From the IMG/VR virus record IMGVR_UViG_3300037475_000071, positions 36,156 through 100,155 of that record: 64,000 bases of DNA. One strand, given 5' to 3'. The notes beneath the pieces are model-generated. The model saw only the letters and a list, made by a program, of their open reading frames with translations. It had not been told where the DNA came from and made no database searches. Shown here piece by piece: positions 8,605 through 16,409 of the stretch; position 1 is the stretch's first letter, and each line of letters starts with the position of its first letter. The position numbers were made by a program, and so were the translations under genes. Source of the DNA: a virus.

Positions 8605-8806
8605 AGCAGATGGGGAGAGCGGTATTTGGTCACTGCTCCAACCAATTGTGCGGCGACCGTGGAAGGACACGCACGGCTTGGGAAGTAGCTTATCTGCAAC
8701 GTGTCAGTCTCAGCAGAATCAAGCATCCCTAGACAGCCGGAGTAGTGGAGGGACTGACAAACCCACTGAGTAGGAATCAAGCCCTACCCGCACAAACAAA
8801 ATTCAT
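8605..8806 (+). ncRNA. Candidate structured 5' leader RNA
   Basis: About 200 bases between promoter P1 and the next start codon contain no convincing gene. GACACG (8666-8671) can pair with CGTGTC (8700-8705). GTCAGTC (8703-8709) can pair with GACTGAC (8752-8758). The two stems share bases 8703-8705, so they exclude each other, as in a regulatory switch. It matches no riboswitch class I can recognise. Confidence 0.4.
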
Positions 8807-9235
8807 ATGTTCGAAAACATACGCCGCGCTACACCCAAGGAACGCTCCGACCCACGGCAAACCAGCCTCTATGGTAGCCGACACGAGCAGGAGCTTCAAC
8901 ACTTTTATACAACCACGAGACAACCACAAGGGAGCGGAGACTTGTCAACTGAGTCATTTGCTATACCAGTTCCACTACAGCACGCCGAAGAGTACGACGT
9001 AATAAACGGCATCACCATCCGAGAAGCCAACCGCGCCACACGGTTTGAATACTACGCTTCTGAGATTGTCATCCTAGCGAAAATAGCCAAAGAAAACTAC
9101 CTGGACAAGGGCGTCAACGCGGTTCTCGTCAAGGTTCCCACCAAGCACAGGCCGTTCCACAAGGTTGCTGTCTACGTGGAAGAGGGCTTCCTTGTGCCAG
9201 TCTCACGCAGCTTCTCAGAACGGGACAGCGACTAA
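8807..9235 (+). CDS. Hypothetical protein
   Basis: A 142-residue protein beginning at ATG 8807, with a poor ribosome binding site. The N-terminal 50 residues are polar and look disordered (Arg, Gln, Ser, Thr). The C-terminal 90 form an alternating helix/strand domain containing Glu-Ala-Asn-Arg-Ala-Thr-Arg and Val-Leu-Val-Lys-Val-Pro. No family is recognised. It is the first gene behind the structured leader and is followed by a TAATG overlap. Confidence 0.7.
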   Translation: MFENIRRATPKERSDPRQTSLYGSRHEQELQHFYTTTRQPQGSGDLSTESFAIPVPLQHAEEYDVINGITIREANRATRFEYYASEIVILAKIAKENYLDKGVNAVLVKVPTKHRPFHKVAVYVEEGFLVPVSRSFSERDSD

Positions 9236-9405
9236 TGGGCTGCGGACTGTGTACTGACGGGGTAAAGAAGATTGTGGGCGACAGGGGCTGGGAAGAAATA
9301 CCGTGCTGGTGTCCTGCTGGCCGGGCTATAGCGGAAGCACAACGTCAAGAGAAAGCTACCAACATTGCGGCGGAGCGGGAAATACTTCGCCAATCAAACA
9401 AGTGA
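9235..9405 (+). CDS. Small Cys-rich protein
   Basis: A 56-residue protein in a frame otherwise empty. The ATG at 9235 overlaps the preceding TAA, and the stop overlaps the GTG of the endonuclease VII-like gene (GTGA). It carries Cys-Gly-Leu-Cys near the start and Cys-Trp-Cys-Pro near residue 24, a likely zinc knuckle, followed by a charged helix. Coupling on both sides supports it as a real gene. Confidence 0.65.
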   Translation: MGCGLCTDGVKKIVGDRGWEEIPCWCPAGRAIAEAQRQEKATNIAAEREILRQSNK

Positions 9406-9815
9406 CAAAGCAGAGTTCTAAGGACAGGGCAAGGGCAAGAAACCTCTGGTTATTTTACCGGATAACACCCGAAGAACACGCACTCATAAAGAAGTATCAG
9501 CAAGACCATTCAATTTACCGCCTACTGCTGGGTAAACGAAACTCCTGTGACCACGACCACACTAGCGGGGAAATCCGGGGCTTACTCGAATGGCGATTGA
9601 ATAAAGCATACGGCCTGTTTGAGAAGGTAGCTGGCGACAACCTACCAGACGTACTAAGAGCGTTGGCAACATATCACGAACACCCTCCAGCAGAACTCGC
9701 CTTGGGTGAAAAGAAATTCGGACTCATCGGCCTCGCTAAAAGGAAAAAAGTAATGACGTACGGCCCACCAGTCATAAAGAAAGGGAAAGAACCACGCACT
9801 AATAAACCTCAATGA
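9402..9815 (+). CDS. Recombination endonuclease VII-like nuclease
   Basis: A 137-residue protein from GTG 9402, coupled by GTGA to the gene before it. An upstream in-frame start would overlap that gene and lacks similarity. The core Cys-Asp-His-Asp-His-Thr-Ser-Gly-Glu-Ile-Arg-Gly-Leu-Leu (49-62) is the His-Me finger hallmark of the T4 gp49/endonuclease VII family, which resolves branched DNA. The second zinc Cys normally following Arg-Gly-Leu-Leu is absent, so the zinc site may be degenerate. A position beside RecA and helicases fits a recombination role. A homing nuclease of this fold is the alternative. Confidence 0.75.
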   Translation: MTKQSSKDRARARNLWLFYRITPEEHALIKKYQQDHSIYRLLLGKRNSCDHDHTSGEIRGLLEWRLNKAYGLFEKVAGDNLPDVLRALATYHEHPPAELALGEKKFGLIGLAKRKKVMTYGPPVIKKGKEPRTNKPQ

Positions 9816-10216
9816 CCGATTCGGTTTCACAGATGTCAGAAAAGAAATCAGTAGAGTTTAGAACGGCGTTCTCCCGGGTAATGGAGACGTACGAGGAGGC
9901 CAGATCAGCACAGGTCAGCCATCCCCGCCGCGTCCTCATGAGCGACTCCGGCCCTGGTCGGGTGGCTCCATCCACGGTGGACTTCATTTGCGACGTTGAG
10001 CTCGCCGCCCTGCGTACCTTGAACTCAGAAGACTTCCGTGTATTCAAGACTGTCTACTGCGACCAAGAAGAAATATCCATGTTCCTACGGCGTACAGAAG
10101 TGTTCAAGCACATCGAGGACAGGATTATGAGAACCGTAGGGCGGGCTTTCAAACAACGTGGCATATCGTCCGCTAACTATTTCAAACCAGTCTATATCAC
10201 AAGGAAAAAGAAATGA
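9812..10216 (+). CDS. Hypothetical basic helical protein
   Basis: A 134-residue protein coupled by ATGA to the nuclease upstream and by ATGA to the gene downstream. It is predicted helical with a basic C-terminus ending in Arg-Lys-Lys-Lys. A short Arg-Arg-Thr-Glu-Val-Phe-Lys-His helix could contact DNA. The overall shape recalls small phage transcription or late-gene regulators, but no specific family can be claimed. Confidence 0.7.
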   Translation: MTDSVSQMSEKKSVEFRTAFSRVMETYEEARSAQVSHPRRVLMSDSGPGRVAPSTVDFICDVELAALRTLNSEDFRVFKTVYCDQEEISMFLRRTEVFKHIEDRIMRTVGRAFKQRGISSANYFKPVYITRKKK

Positions 10217-10545
10217 TCGAATTACCCGATAACGACAAAGTACAACAAGCACCTCCGCCCCCGAAGCATATTAAAGACGTGCGCTTCGTTGTTGTTCACT
10301 CAGACGGCCAAGTCGAAGCTCATTGGAAGATTGGCTACAACGAACTGCCGCAGTTACATGGAAAGGTTCAGCAGCTTCTTCAGCAGTTCTCCATCACGGG
10401 CATTACAGACATGAGCGGACTTGAAAGCAAGAGCGAGATTTCACACATCCCCGCTCACCGCATCAAGCGCATCCACGCCCACATCGACACCAACGTTATT
10501 GAGGTTGTATCGCCGGCACAGATACAAGGAAAGCTCCATGTCTAA
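10213..10545 (+). CDS. Hypothetical protein
   Basis: A 110-residue protein from ATG 10213, overlapping the previous stop. It has a Pro-rich N-terminal stretch, then a beta-rich region (Val-Arg-Phe-Val-Val-Val-His-Ser-Asp-Gly) and a Gln/Leu-rich helix. Its 3' end overlaps the start of the following small zinc-finger gene by eight bases. No function is recognised. Confidence 0.7.
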   Translation: MIELPDNDKVQQAPPPPKHIKDVRFVVVHSDGQVEAHWKIGYNELPQLHGKVQQLLQQFSITGITDMSGLESKSEISHIPAHRIKRIHAHIDTNVIEVVSPAQIQGKLHV

Positions 10546-10729
10546 GATTCACTTCGCCGTTCGTACGATTAACGGCAAGCTGGTAGCGCGGGAGGGCAAG
10601 TTCGGAACTGGTAAGCGGCTGCATTTCTACTGCGGCTTCTGCAAGGGGTGGTTTGTGTCTCGTCGGCAGCGCAACGACCACGTTAGCGGCTGCGTGGAAT
10701 ACCAGCCACGCCAGAGGAGAACACGTTGA
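10538..10729 (+). CDS. Small zinc-finger protein
   Basis: A 63-residue basic protein from ATG 10538 with an AAGGAAAG binding site. It holds Cys-Gly-Phe-Cys, then a His and a Cys about 15 residues later (Asn-Asp-His-Val-Ser-Gly-Cys), consistent with a C2HC zinc finger. The tail is Arg-rich. Its stop overlaps the TTG start of recA (TTGA), so it may be a nucleic-acid-binding partner of RecA. Confidence 0.7.
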   Translation: MSKIHFAVRTINGKLVAREGKFGTGKRLHFYCGFCKGWFVSRRQRNDHVSGCVEYQPRQRRTR

Positions 10730-12570
10730 GCACAAAGAAAGAGAAGCTGAAAGCCTTGGAGAACGCCGCCGAAGCACTGGAGAAGACCCACGGAGAAGGT
10801 TCAATCATGCGAGTTGGTTCGCGCAAGATTGTCCCCATCGACGTTATCCCTACCCAGATATTCGAGCTTGACCACTACGTCATCGGGGCTGGTGGGTTTC
10901 CACGGGGGCGCATCGTGGAGGTGTACGGCCCAGAAGCGTGCTTGGACGGGGATTCGTTCATACAATACAGTATAAGAACCAAGGAAGGACGCCGCCAGAA
11001 TCAAAAGGGGGGAACAATACGGCGGCTGTTCCAACGCTTCAATAGTATTCCCACCAAGGGAAAAGGCTATTACCAGAGAGCTTGCACAAAAGACGCAGTA
11101 TTTTTCGCTACCTCTATAAATGAAGAAGGCAGGGTCTTTCAGAACAGGGTATTGGGTGTATTTTATGCTGGCGACAAGCCTTGTTTTAAGTTAACAACAC
11201 AATCAGGCAGGGCAATATTAGCGAGTGCAGATCACAAATTCTTTGTGGGGAACAAATACGTTGAACTAGGGTCGCTGCAAGTGGGAGACACACTATACAT
11301 ACACAACAACACTCGCTTTAAGTGTGGCGACAATACAGAACGCCCCTATAGAAAAGACTTACTCGTTAAACATCACCCCGTTGCTGGTACCAAAGTAATT
11401 GAAGGTAAGTACACTTACCATCGTATAGCTCAGTCCAGAGCCACAGTTGAAGCAGAAATGAATGGCATGTCCCTAGATGCCTACGTCGCTCTGCTCAATG
11501 CAGGAGACATCGAGGGAATACGGGTGCTCTCCCGTGAAGACCATGTACATCACATTGATGAGAACCCCTCAAATGATGCGTTGTCTAATCTGGTTGTAAT
11601 TATAGGAGAGGAACATAATAGGTTACACGCTACATTAAATCACAACTATTTGCGTTTCACAGCCGTACCCGATTCCGTTGCCTCCGTGGAATATGCGGGC
11701 GTTCGGGACACATATGACATCCGTATGGCTGCCCCCTTTAACAATTACGTAGCTAACGAATTCATAGTTCACAACTCAGGAAAAACCACCATCGCCCTTC
11801 AAGTGGTTGCCAACGTTCAACAGGGCGGAGGCACGGCTGCCTACATCGACGCTGAACACGCTCTCGACCTCAACTACGCACAGTCTCTCGGGGTAGAGAC
11901 CAACGATGTCTTCCTAAGCCAGCCTGATAACGGCGAACAGGCTCTGGAGATCGCAGACGGTCTCATCGAGACAGGAATGGTAGACATTGTTGTAGTTGAC
12001 TCCGTTGCTGCGCTGATTCCAGCGGCGGAATTGAATGGAGAAATGACCGACCAATTCATGGGACTGCAAGCACGTCTCATGGGTAAAGCCATGCGCAAGC
12101 TGGCTGGCAAGGTGCGCAGAACTGGTACCTGTCTCGTGTTCATTAACCAGATACGCGAGAAGATTGGCGTTCAATTTGGCTCACCAGAAACGACACCCGG
12201 TGGACGTGCACTGAAGTTTGCAGCGTCGTTGCGACTGGATGTACGCCGTACTGAGCAAGTGAAAGATGGAGAAGCTATTGTCGGAGCTAAGACCAAGTTC
12301 AAAGCCGCGAAGAACAAAATAGCTGCACCACTAAGGGAGTGCTCGGTTGACCTGCTGTATGGAACTGGGTTCGATAAGGCTGGCAGCCTGGTTGCGGCGG
12401 GGTTGAAGTACGGCGTAGTAGAGAAGTCAGGCTCTTGGTACAACGTATTCGGAGACCGTATCGGACAGGGAGCACTCAATGCAGCGCAGACTGTGCGTAG
12501 TAGTCCGGAGTTGTTCACCAAGATTGCGGCGGCGATTCTAAAGATTAAGGAAGAGGAGACTAAGAAATGA
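10726..12570 (+). CDS. recA: RecA recombinase interrupted by an intein
   Basis: A 614-residue precursor. Removing residues 72-350 leaves a 335-residue RecA, close to the usual bacterial length. The N-extein ends Tyr-Gly-Pro-Glu-Ala and the C-extein begins Ser-Gly-Lys-Thr-Thr, so splicing restores the P-loop Gly-Pro-Glu-Ala-Ser-Gly-Lys-Thr-Thr. Downstream are Val-Val-Val-Asp-Ser-Val (Walker B), Phe-Ile-Asn-Gln-Ile-Arg (loop 2 region) and Thr-Thr-Pro-Gly-Gly-Arg-Ala. The TTG start at 10726 overlaps the prior stop and has GGAGAA upstream. RecA here would drive strand exchange in phage replication or repair, and it cannot bind ATP until the intein is excised. Confidence 0.95.
   Translation: MSTKKEKLKALENAAEALEKTHGEGSIMRVGSRKIVPIDVIPTQIFELDHYVIGAGGFPRGRIVEVYGPEACLDGDSFIQYSIRTKEGRRQNQKGGTIRRLFQRFNSIPTKGKGYYQRACTKDAVFFATSINEEGRVFQNRVLGVFYAGDKPCFKLTTQSGRAILASADHKFFVGNKYVELGSLQVGDTLYIHNNTRFKCGDNTERPYRKDLLVKHHPVAGTKVIEGKYTYHRIAQSRATVEAEMNGMSLDAYVALLNAGDIEGIRVLSREDHVHHIDENPSNDALSNLVVIIGEEHNRLHATLNHNYLRFTAVPDSVASVEYAGVRDTYDIRMAAPFNNYVANEFIVHNSGKTTIALQVVANVQQGGGTAAYIDAEHALDLNYAQSLGVETNDVFLSQPDNGEQALEIADGLIETGMVDIVVVDSVAALIPAAELNGEMTDQFMGLQARLMGKAMRKLAGKVRRTGTCLVFINQIREKIGVQFGSPETTPGGRALKFAASLRLDVRRTEQVKDGEAIVGAKTKFKAAKNKIAAPLRECSVDLLYGTGFDKAGSLVAAGLKYGVVEKSGSWYNVFGDRIGQGALNAAQTVRSSPELFTKIAAAILKIKEEETKK
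10939..11775 (+). mobile_element. RecA P-loop intein with HNH homing nuclease domain
   Basis: A 279-residue intein. Block A begins Cys-Leu-Asp-Gly-Asp-Ser-Phe. Block B has Ala-Ser-Ala-Asp-His-Lys-Phe-Phe. The C-terminal blocks are Asp-Thr-Tyr-Asp-Ile and Phe-Ile-Val-His-Asn, with Ser as the +1 nucleophile. Between them an HNH nuclease shows Asp-His-Val-His-His-Ile-Asp-Glu-Asn-Pro-Ser-Asn-Asp and Asn-Leu-Val. All residues needed for protein splicing are present, so it should be active. Insertion inside the ATP-binding loop is typical of inteins that target codons the host cannot easily change. Confidence 0.93.
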
Positions 12571-12761
12571 CCTCACAACAATTTTTGAAGTCTGTTTACG
12601 CAGAGTTGCAGGCTGACGGCCATTGCGCAGCAGGGTACGTGGAGCAAGACAATGGCTTAGATGTTTATTACGAGAAGTACAACTATAAGACGTTTAGTTC
12701 TTGTCCATTTGGTAAGGCTATTACCAAAGCGTTCAACAAGCTAAACAGGGCTAAAAAGTAA
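12567..12761 (+). CDS. Small hypothetical protein
   Basis: A 64-residue protein coupled to recA by ATGA and to the dUTPase gene by TAATG. It is Tyr/Phe-rich with a basic C-terminus. No motif is recognised, though its strict coupling on both sides supports expression. Confidence 0.7.
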   Translation: MTSQQFLKSVYAELQADGHCAAGYVEQDNGLDVYYEKYNYKTFSSCPFGKAITKAFNKLNRAKK

Positions 12762-13210
12762 TGCCCTTATTCGTTAAGAAGCTAGACCCGCGAGCAACGG
12801 TGCCCACCTGCGCTCATCCCGGCGAAGACCTTGCGTATGACCTCTATGCGTTGGAGGACATTAGGATTGGCGGCCCAGCCACTAAGGTGCGAACCGGAAT
12901 CGCCATGCAGCATGACCGTCAGTACGAATGCCTCACGCGCTTAGGGTTCCTGTTAAGAGACCGCTCTTCCATGGCGGCCAAGGGAGTGTTTGTTACAGGC
13001 GGAGTTATAGACGCAGGATACACTGGGGAAATAATAGTGTTGATGTCAACTATCTTAACTTCATACCAAATAAAGGCCGGAGATAAGATAGTACAAGCAG
13101 TTCCCTTCCCCGTTTTAACCGCCGAAATTGGCCCTATCACGTTGGTGGAAGGCGGCCAAGAGCTTATAGGCACCCGCGGCGACAAAGGCTTTGGTAGTTC
13201 CGGTAGATAA
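12761..13210 (+). CDS. dut: dUTPase
   Basis: A 149-residue trimeric-type dUTP diphosphatase, which converts dUTP to dUMP and pyrophosphate and so limits uracil in DNA. Conserved motifs occur in order: Asp-Leu-Ala-Tyr-Asp-Leu (motif 1), Arg-Asp-Arg-Ser-Ser-Met-Ala (motif 2), Gly-Gly-Val-Ile-Asp-Ala-Gly-Tyr-Thr-Gly-Glu (motif 3, nucleoside and catalytic Asp), Gly-Asp-Lys-Ile-Val-Gln (motif 4) and a C-terminal Arg-Gly-Asp-Lys-Gly-Phe-Gly-Ser-Ser-Gly (motif 5). It lies with ribonucleotide reductase and dCMP deaminase in the nucleotide supply group. Confidence 0.95.
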   Translation: MPLFVKKLDPRATVPTCAHPGEDLAYDLYALEDIRIGGPATKVRTGIAMQHDRQYECLTRLGFLLRDRSSMAAKGVFVTGGVIDAGYTGEIIVLMSTILTSYQIKAGDKIVQAVPFPVLTAEIGPITLVEGGQELIGTRGDKGFGSSGR

Positions 13211-13251
13211 CCCTTAACAATTTAATACAGATTAGGAAAACTCATAAAGCA

Positions 13252-14922
13252 ATGGGTCAGGACGTAGTTACGCAATCATCGCAAGAAATGTCGGTATTCG
13301 CCCAAACAATCTTAGCTCAGAAGTACGCACATGATTTGAAAGATGGAGGTAAAGAGACGTGGCACGATGTAGCCACGAGAGTGGGGCGCACGGTGTTGCG
13401 TTCAGTGAACGCGCCGAAGTCTCTCATCGACCAAGCCGTTGAATTCATAGCTCTGCGTAAGTTCATTCCCGGTGGTCGCTACTTGTATGCAACTGGTCGC
13501 CCGTTCCACCAAGTTCAGAACTGTCTGCTCCTCAAAGCAGAGGACAGCCGCGAGGGTTGGTCTGAACTGATGCAAAAAATAACAATGGCTTTGATGACTG
13601 GGGCTGGTATCGGAGTGGACTACTCTGACATTCGCGCCGAGGGTAAAGCCATCCGTAAGACAGGAGGAGTAGCTACTGGGCCGATCGCCCTGGCTTGCAT
13701 GATTAACGAGGCGGGTAGGGGAATCATGCAAGGAGGCTCACGTCGCTCAGCAATATGGGCCGGGTTGTCTTGGAGCCACCCCGACGTAATGAAGTTTATT
13801 GCCATCAAGAACTGGATTCCGGAAGTCCGCTCATTAAAAGAACGTGACTTCAATTTCCCTGCAACTCTGGACGGCACCAACATCAGCGTCCAGTTGAACG
13901 ACGAGTTCTTCCGCGCCTACAACAATGAGAAGCATTCGCTACACGGCCATGCACACGCAGTTTACTGGGCTGTAGTCGGGCAGATGCTTAAGACCGCAGA
14001 GCCGGGCTTCAGTATTGACACTGGTGAAAACTCGAAAGAGACCCTACGCAATGCCTGTACCGAAGTGACCAGCGCAGATGATAGCGACATTTGCAATCTC
14101 GGCTCCATCAACATGGCGCGGGTCACTAGCCTCGAAGAAATGAAAGCACTGGTAGAAGTTGCCACAGCATTTCTTTTAGCTGGCACCGTGTATAGCGACG
14201 TTCCCTACGCCAAGGTGGACATGGTTCGCACGAAGAACCGCCGTCTCGGGCTGGGTTTAATGGGTGTGCACGAGTGGCTGCTGCTCAACGGCAAACGCTA
14301 CGGAGCGGATGCTGACCTCGATAAATACCTTGAGATATACGCCACTAGCACCGACGTTGCAGCGCAGTACGCAAACAAGTGGGACTTGTCTAAGCCAGTG
14401 AAAACAAGGGCGATAGCTCCTACAGGAACCATCGGAATTTTAGCAGAAACTTCAACCGGCCTTGAGCCCCTGTTCTGCGCGGCGTTCAAACGTCGGTATG
14501 CCAAGGGCAGCGTATGGAATTACCAATACGTATTAGACCCTACTGCTAAACGCTTAATTGAAGAGCAAGGCGTAGCTCCCGAGAGTATCGAAGATGCCTA
14601 CGTTCTGGCGGAAGATGTGGAACGCAGGGTAGCGTTTCAGGCTCACGTTCAGAAGTACGTAGACCATGCTATCTCCTCCACCATAAACCTGCCGCAATGG
14701 GGCAGCGAGCTAAACAATAGCGACACCGTGCAGAAGTTCGGAAAGATGCTTATCAAATATCTTCCACAGCTTCGCGGGATTACTACCTATCCTGATGGAG
14801 CCAGAAACGGGCAGCCACTAACTCCCGTCAAATGGGCCACCGCAATTAAGCACGTTGGGCAGACATTTATTGAATCTACTGACGTGTGCGACTTGACCCG
14901 TGGGGGAAGTTGTGGCTCTTGA
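13252..14922 (+). CDS. nrdJ: Adenosylcobalamin-dependent (class II) ribonucleotide reductase
   Basis: A 556-residue monomeric-type reductase. The reducing pair Cys91 (Val-Gln-Asn-Cys) and Cys281 (Cys-Asn-Leu-Gly-Ser-Ile-Asn), the thiyl-radical Cys269 and the partner Glu271 (Asn-Ala-Cys-Thr-Glu) are all visible. So are Pro-Thr-Gly-Thr-Ile-Gly and Ser-Thr-Gly-Leu-Glu-Pro. A terminal Cys546/Cys554 pair is suited to re-reduction. No small subunit or activase gene is near, which supports class II. The family's Asn-Pro-Cys-Gly-Glu is changed to Asn-Ala-Cys-Thr-Glu, keeping Cys and Glu. The 3' end overlaps a decayed HNH gene. Confidence 0.92.
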   Translation: MGQDVVTQSSQEMSVFAQTILAQKYAHDLKDGGKETWHDVATRVGRTVLRSVNAPKSLIDQAVEFIALRKFIPGGRYLYATGRPFHQVQNCLLLKAEDSREGWSELMQKITMALMTGAGIGVDYSDIRAEGKAIRKTGGVATGPIALACMINEAGRGIMQGGSRRSAIWAGLSWSHPDVMKFIAIKNWIPEVRSLKERDFNFPATLDGTNISVQLNDEFFRAYNNEKHSLHGHAHAVYWAVVGQMLKTAEPGFSIDTGENSKETLRNACTEVTSADDSDICNLGSINMARVTSLEEMKALVEVATAFLLAGTVYSDVPYAKVDMVRTKNRRLGLGLMGVHEWLLLNGKRYGADADLDKYLEIYATSTDVAAQYANKWDLSKPVKTRAIAPTGTIGILAETSTGLEPLFCAAFKRRYAKGSVWNYQYVLDPTAKRLIEEQGVAPESIEDAYVLAEDVERRVAFQAHVQKYVDHAISSTINLPQWGSELNNSDTVQKFGKMLIKYLPQLRGITTYPDGARNGQPLTPVKWATAIKHVGQTFIESTDVCDLTRGGSCGS

Positions 14923-15462
14923 GGAGAGTAATGCTATCAGGGTTGAATTAAGACAACGCGGCACACAGAAAGGGGGAAAATATAAGAGGAGAGAATCTTT
15001 TTATGTCTATCTCTGCTCTGCGTGTGGCAAAGAGATTGCTTTCACATACAGCGAACTGCGTCGTGTATCAGGCAGGTGCAAAACATGCTCGAATAAGGAA
15101 ACTGGAAAGAAAACATCAATTAGGGAGCGCCTTGAACCATACAAGGCGCTCTTCAATAAGTTTATGTATGACCGCGCAAGAGATAATCACGATGTCGATT
15201 TAACGTTTTTAGACTTTTTAGAGTTCACCGCGATAAGGTATGTCATTATTGTGGCAATACCGTTACTTGGGCGACTCACAATCTTCAGAAAAATGGTTAC
15301 CGCTATAATCTCGATCGCAAAGACAACGATGTTGGCTACCTAAAATACAACGTTGTTGTCTGCTGTTGGCGTTGCAACGAAACAAAAGCTGACCGATTTA
15401 CGTACGAGCAGTTCGTTCAGATAGGAGCCGTCATTCGTTCGTGGTCGTTAAATACCAGTTGA
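14900..15462 (+). pseudogene. HNH homing endonuclease split by a frameshift
   Basis: The first part reads in the frame of GTG 14900. It carries Cys-Ser-Ala-Cys and Cys-Lys-Thr-Cys zinc pairs, ending off-frame at 15343. From about 15235 a second frame (codons starting at 15241) continues the protein: Cys-His-Tyr-Cys, Asn-Leu-Asp-Arg-Lys-Asp-Asn and Cys-Trp-Arg-Cys-Asn-Glu-Thr-Lys-Ala, stopping at 15462. That C-terminus is typical of phage HNH homing enzymes. A frameshift between about 15215 and 15240 breaks the gene. A sequencing error is the alternative. Confidence 0.75.
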
Positions 15463-15488
15463 CATCACACATGTCCTTGGTGTATCTT
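15459..15488 (+). promoter_or_regulatory. Sigma70-like promoter P2
   Basis: TTGACA (15459-15464), an 18-base spacer starting TCACACATGT, then TATCTT (15483-15488). The -35 box overlaps the stop codon of the broken HNH gene. The same spacer 10-mer occurs just upstream of promoter P1. Confidence 0.6.
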
Positions 15489-15494
15489 CACTGA

Positions 15495-15600
15495 AGTGGG
15501 GCCACAGTAGTCATATTCATTTCCCTGCTACGCAGTAGGAAATAACACAAGCGACGTAATCCTGTGGCCATCCCGCTTCCCACCTTGAAGGAGACCTTAT
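15495..15600 (+). ncRNA. Candidate structured leader upstream of a 52-residue gene
   Basis: GGCCACAG (15500-15507) pairs perfectly with CTGTGGCC (15562-15569). Inside it ATTTCC (15519-15524) pairs with GGAAAT (15538-15543), and CTGC (15525-15528) with GCAG (15532-15535). The nested hairpins lie between promoter P2 and a TTG-started gene whose AAGGAG site is left free downstream. Confidence 0.4.
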
Positions 15601-15759
15601 TTGTCAGCGAGTGAACACTACAACCGAGTCAACGAACTACTCAAAGAAATCTTCACGGACAAGAAAGAAGATTCAGGCCAGCCGGGGCCACACTACGTCC
15701 CCAACTCAGTAGTCGTCGTTCCACCCAGCCCACGGCCATCTCAGGGCGAGAAATACTAG
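15601..15759 (+). CDS. Small hypothetical protein
   Basis: A 52-residue protein with a TTG start and an AAGGAG site seven bases upstream. The first half is a charged helix. The second half is Pro/Ser/Val-rich and probably unstructured. It follows the structured leader and is the first gene of the P2 transcript. No function is recognised. Confidence 0.6.
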   Translation: MSASEHYNRVNELLKEIFTDKKEDSGQPGPHYVPNSVVVVPPSPRPSQGEKY

Positions 15760-15777
15760 AAAGGCTCAGACAACCAC

Positions 15778-16188
15778 ATGGATTTGTTAGTACAGAGAAA
15801 GATATTTTCAGACAACAGCACCATCGGCGACCTGCTCATCAATGGCGAGAAATTCTGCAACACGCTGGAGCCGCGCAAAGACCAGTCCAAAGGCAAACCA
15901 TACCTCACGCCTGCGGGAACCTACGAAGTCAAAATCTTCTTCTCACCAAAGTTTAATCGCAAGATGCCGCACGTCATGGATGTGCCGGGGTTTGACGCCA
16001 TAGAAATTCATAATGGTTCGCTACCGGCAAATACTCACGGATGCACGATGGTAGGAGTTTATCACCCAGGTACTCCCGACTTCATTAACCACAGCGTGGA
16101 CACCTTCGACAAGTTCTACGACCTGTTGGTTAAGGAAGAGTCCGGCAACAAGAATACATTCATCACCTACGTGGAGGTGACGGCGTGA
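15778..16188 (+). CDS. DUF5675 family protein
   Basis: A 136-residue protein. The sequence has the DUF5675 layout: an N-terminal Gly-Asp-Leu-Leu-Ile-Asn-Gly-Glu strand pair, a Pro-Ala-Gly-Thr-Tyr-Glu-Val segment, then Glu-Ile-His-Asn-Gly-Ser and His-Gly-Cys-Thr-Met-Val-Gly. The spaced His and Cys recall L,D-transpeptidase-type active sites, so an action on peptidoglycan is possible but unproven. The stop overlaps the GTG of the next gene. Confidence 0.75.
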   Translation: MDLLVQRKIFSDNSTIGDLLINGEKFCNTLEPRKDQSKGKPYLTPAGTYEVKIFFSPKFNRKMPHVMDVPGFDAIEIHNGSLPANTHGCTMVGVYHPGTPDFINHSVDTFDKFYDLLVKEESGNKNTFITYVEVTA

Positions 16189-16409
16189 TAGATGATTACG
16201 CTAACGAGTACCGTCAGGACTATTGCCGAGTCATGGTATGGAGCAATGAACCGATACCTGACGATGAAATGAAGAAACTTCAATATGCTCTGGGAGAAAC
16301 CTTAAAGCAATTCCCTTGGGCTAACTTCGGTATAGAAGGATCATCCTCCACGGCTGTAAAGACTACCAAACCCGCAATGCATTGGGCTACAGCAAAGGAC
16401 GACCAATGA
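16185..16409 (+). CDS. Small hypothetical protein
   Basis: A 74-residue acidic protein starting GTG 16185 within a GTGA overlap and ending in an ATGA overlap with the next gene. No motif is recognised. Coupling suggests stoichiometric expression with the DUF5675 protein. Confidence 0.65.
   Translation: MIDDYANEYRQDYCRVMVWSNEPIPDDEMKKLQYALGETLKQFPWANFGIEGSSSTAVKTTKPAMHWATAKDDQ

Noticed and set aside
8605-8806. Cobalamin riboswitch near the B12-dependent reductase
   Set aside because: The leader is 4.6 kb upstream of nrdJ and lacks a recognisable B12 box. No such element lies in the 42 bases before nrdJ.
14900-15343. Continuation of the reductase as a C-terminal domain
   Set aside because: The reductase ends with its own Cys pair and TGA at 14922; the next frame encodes HNH-type zinc pairs.
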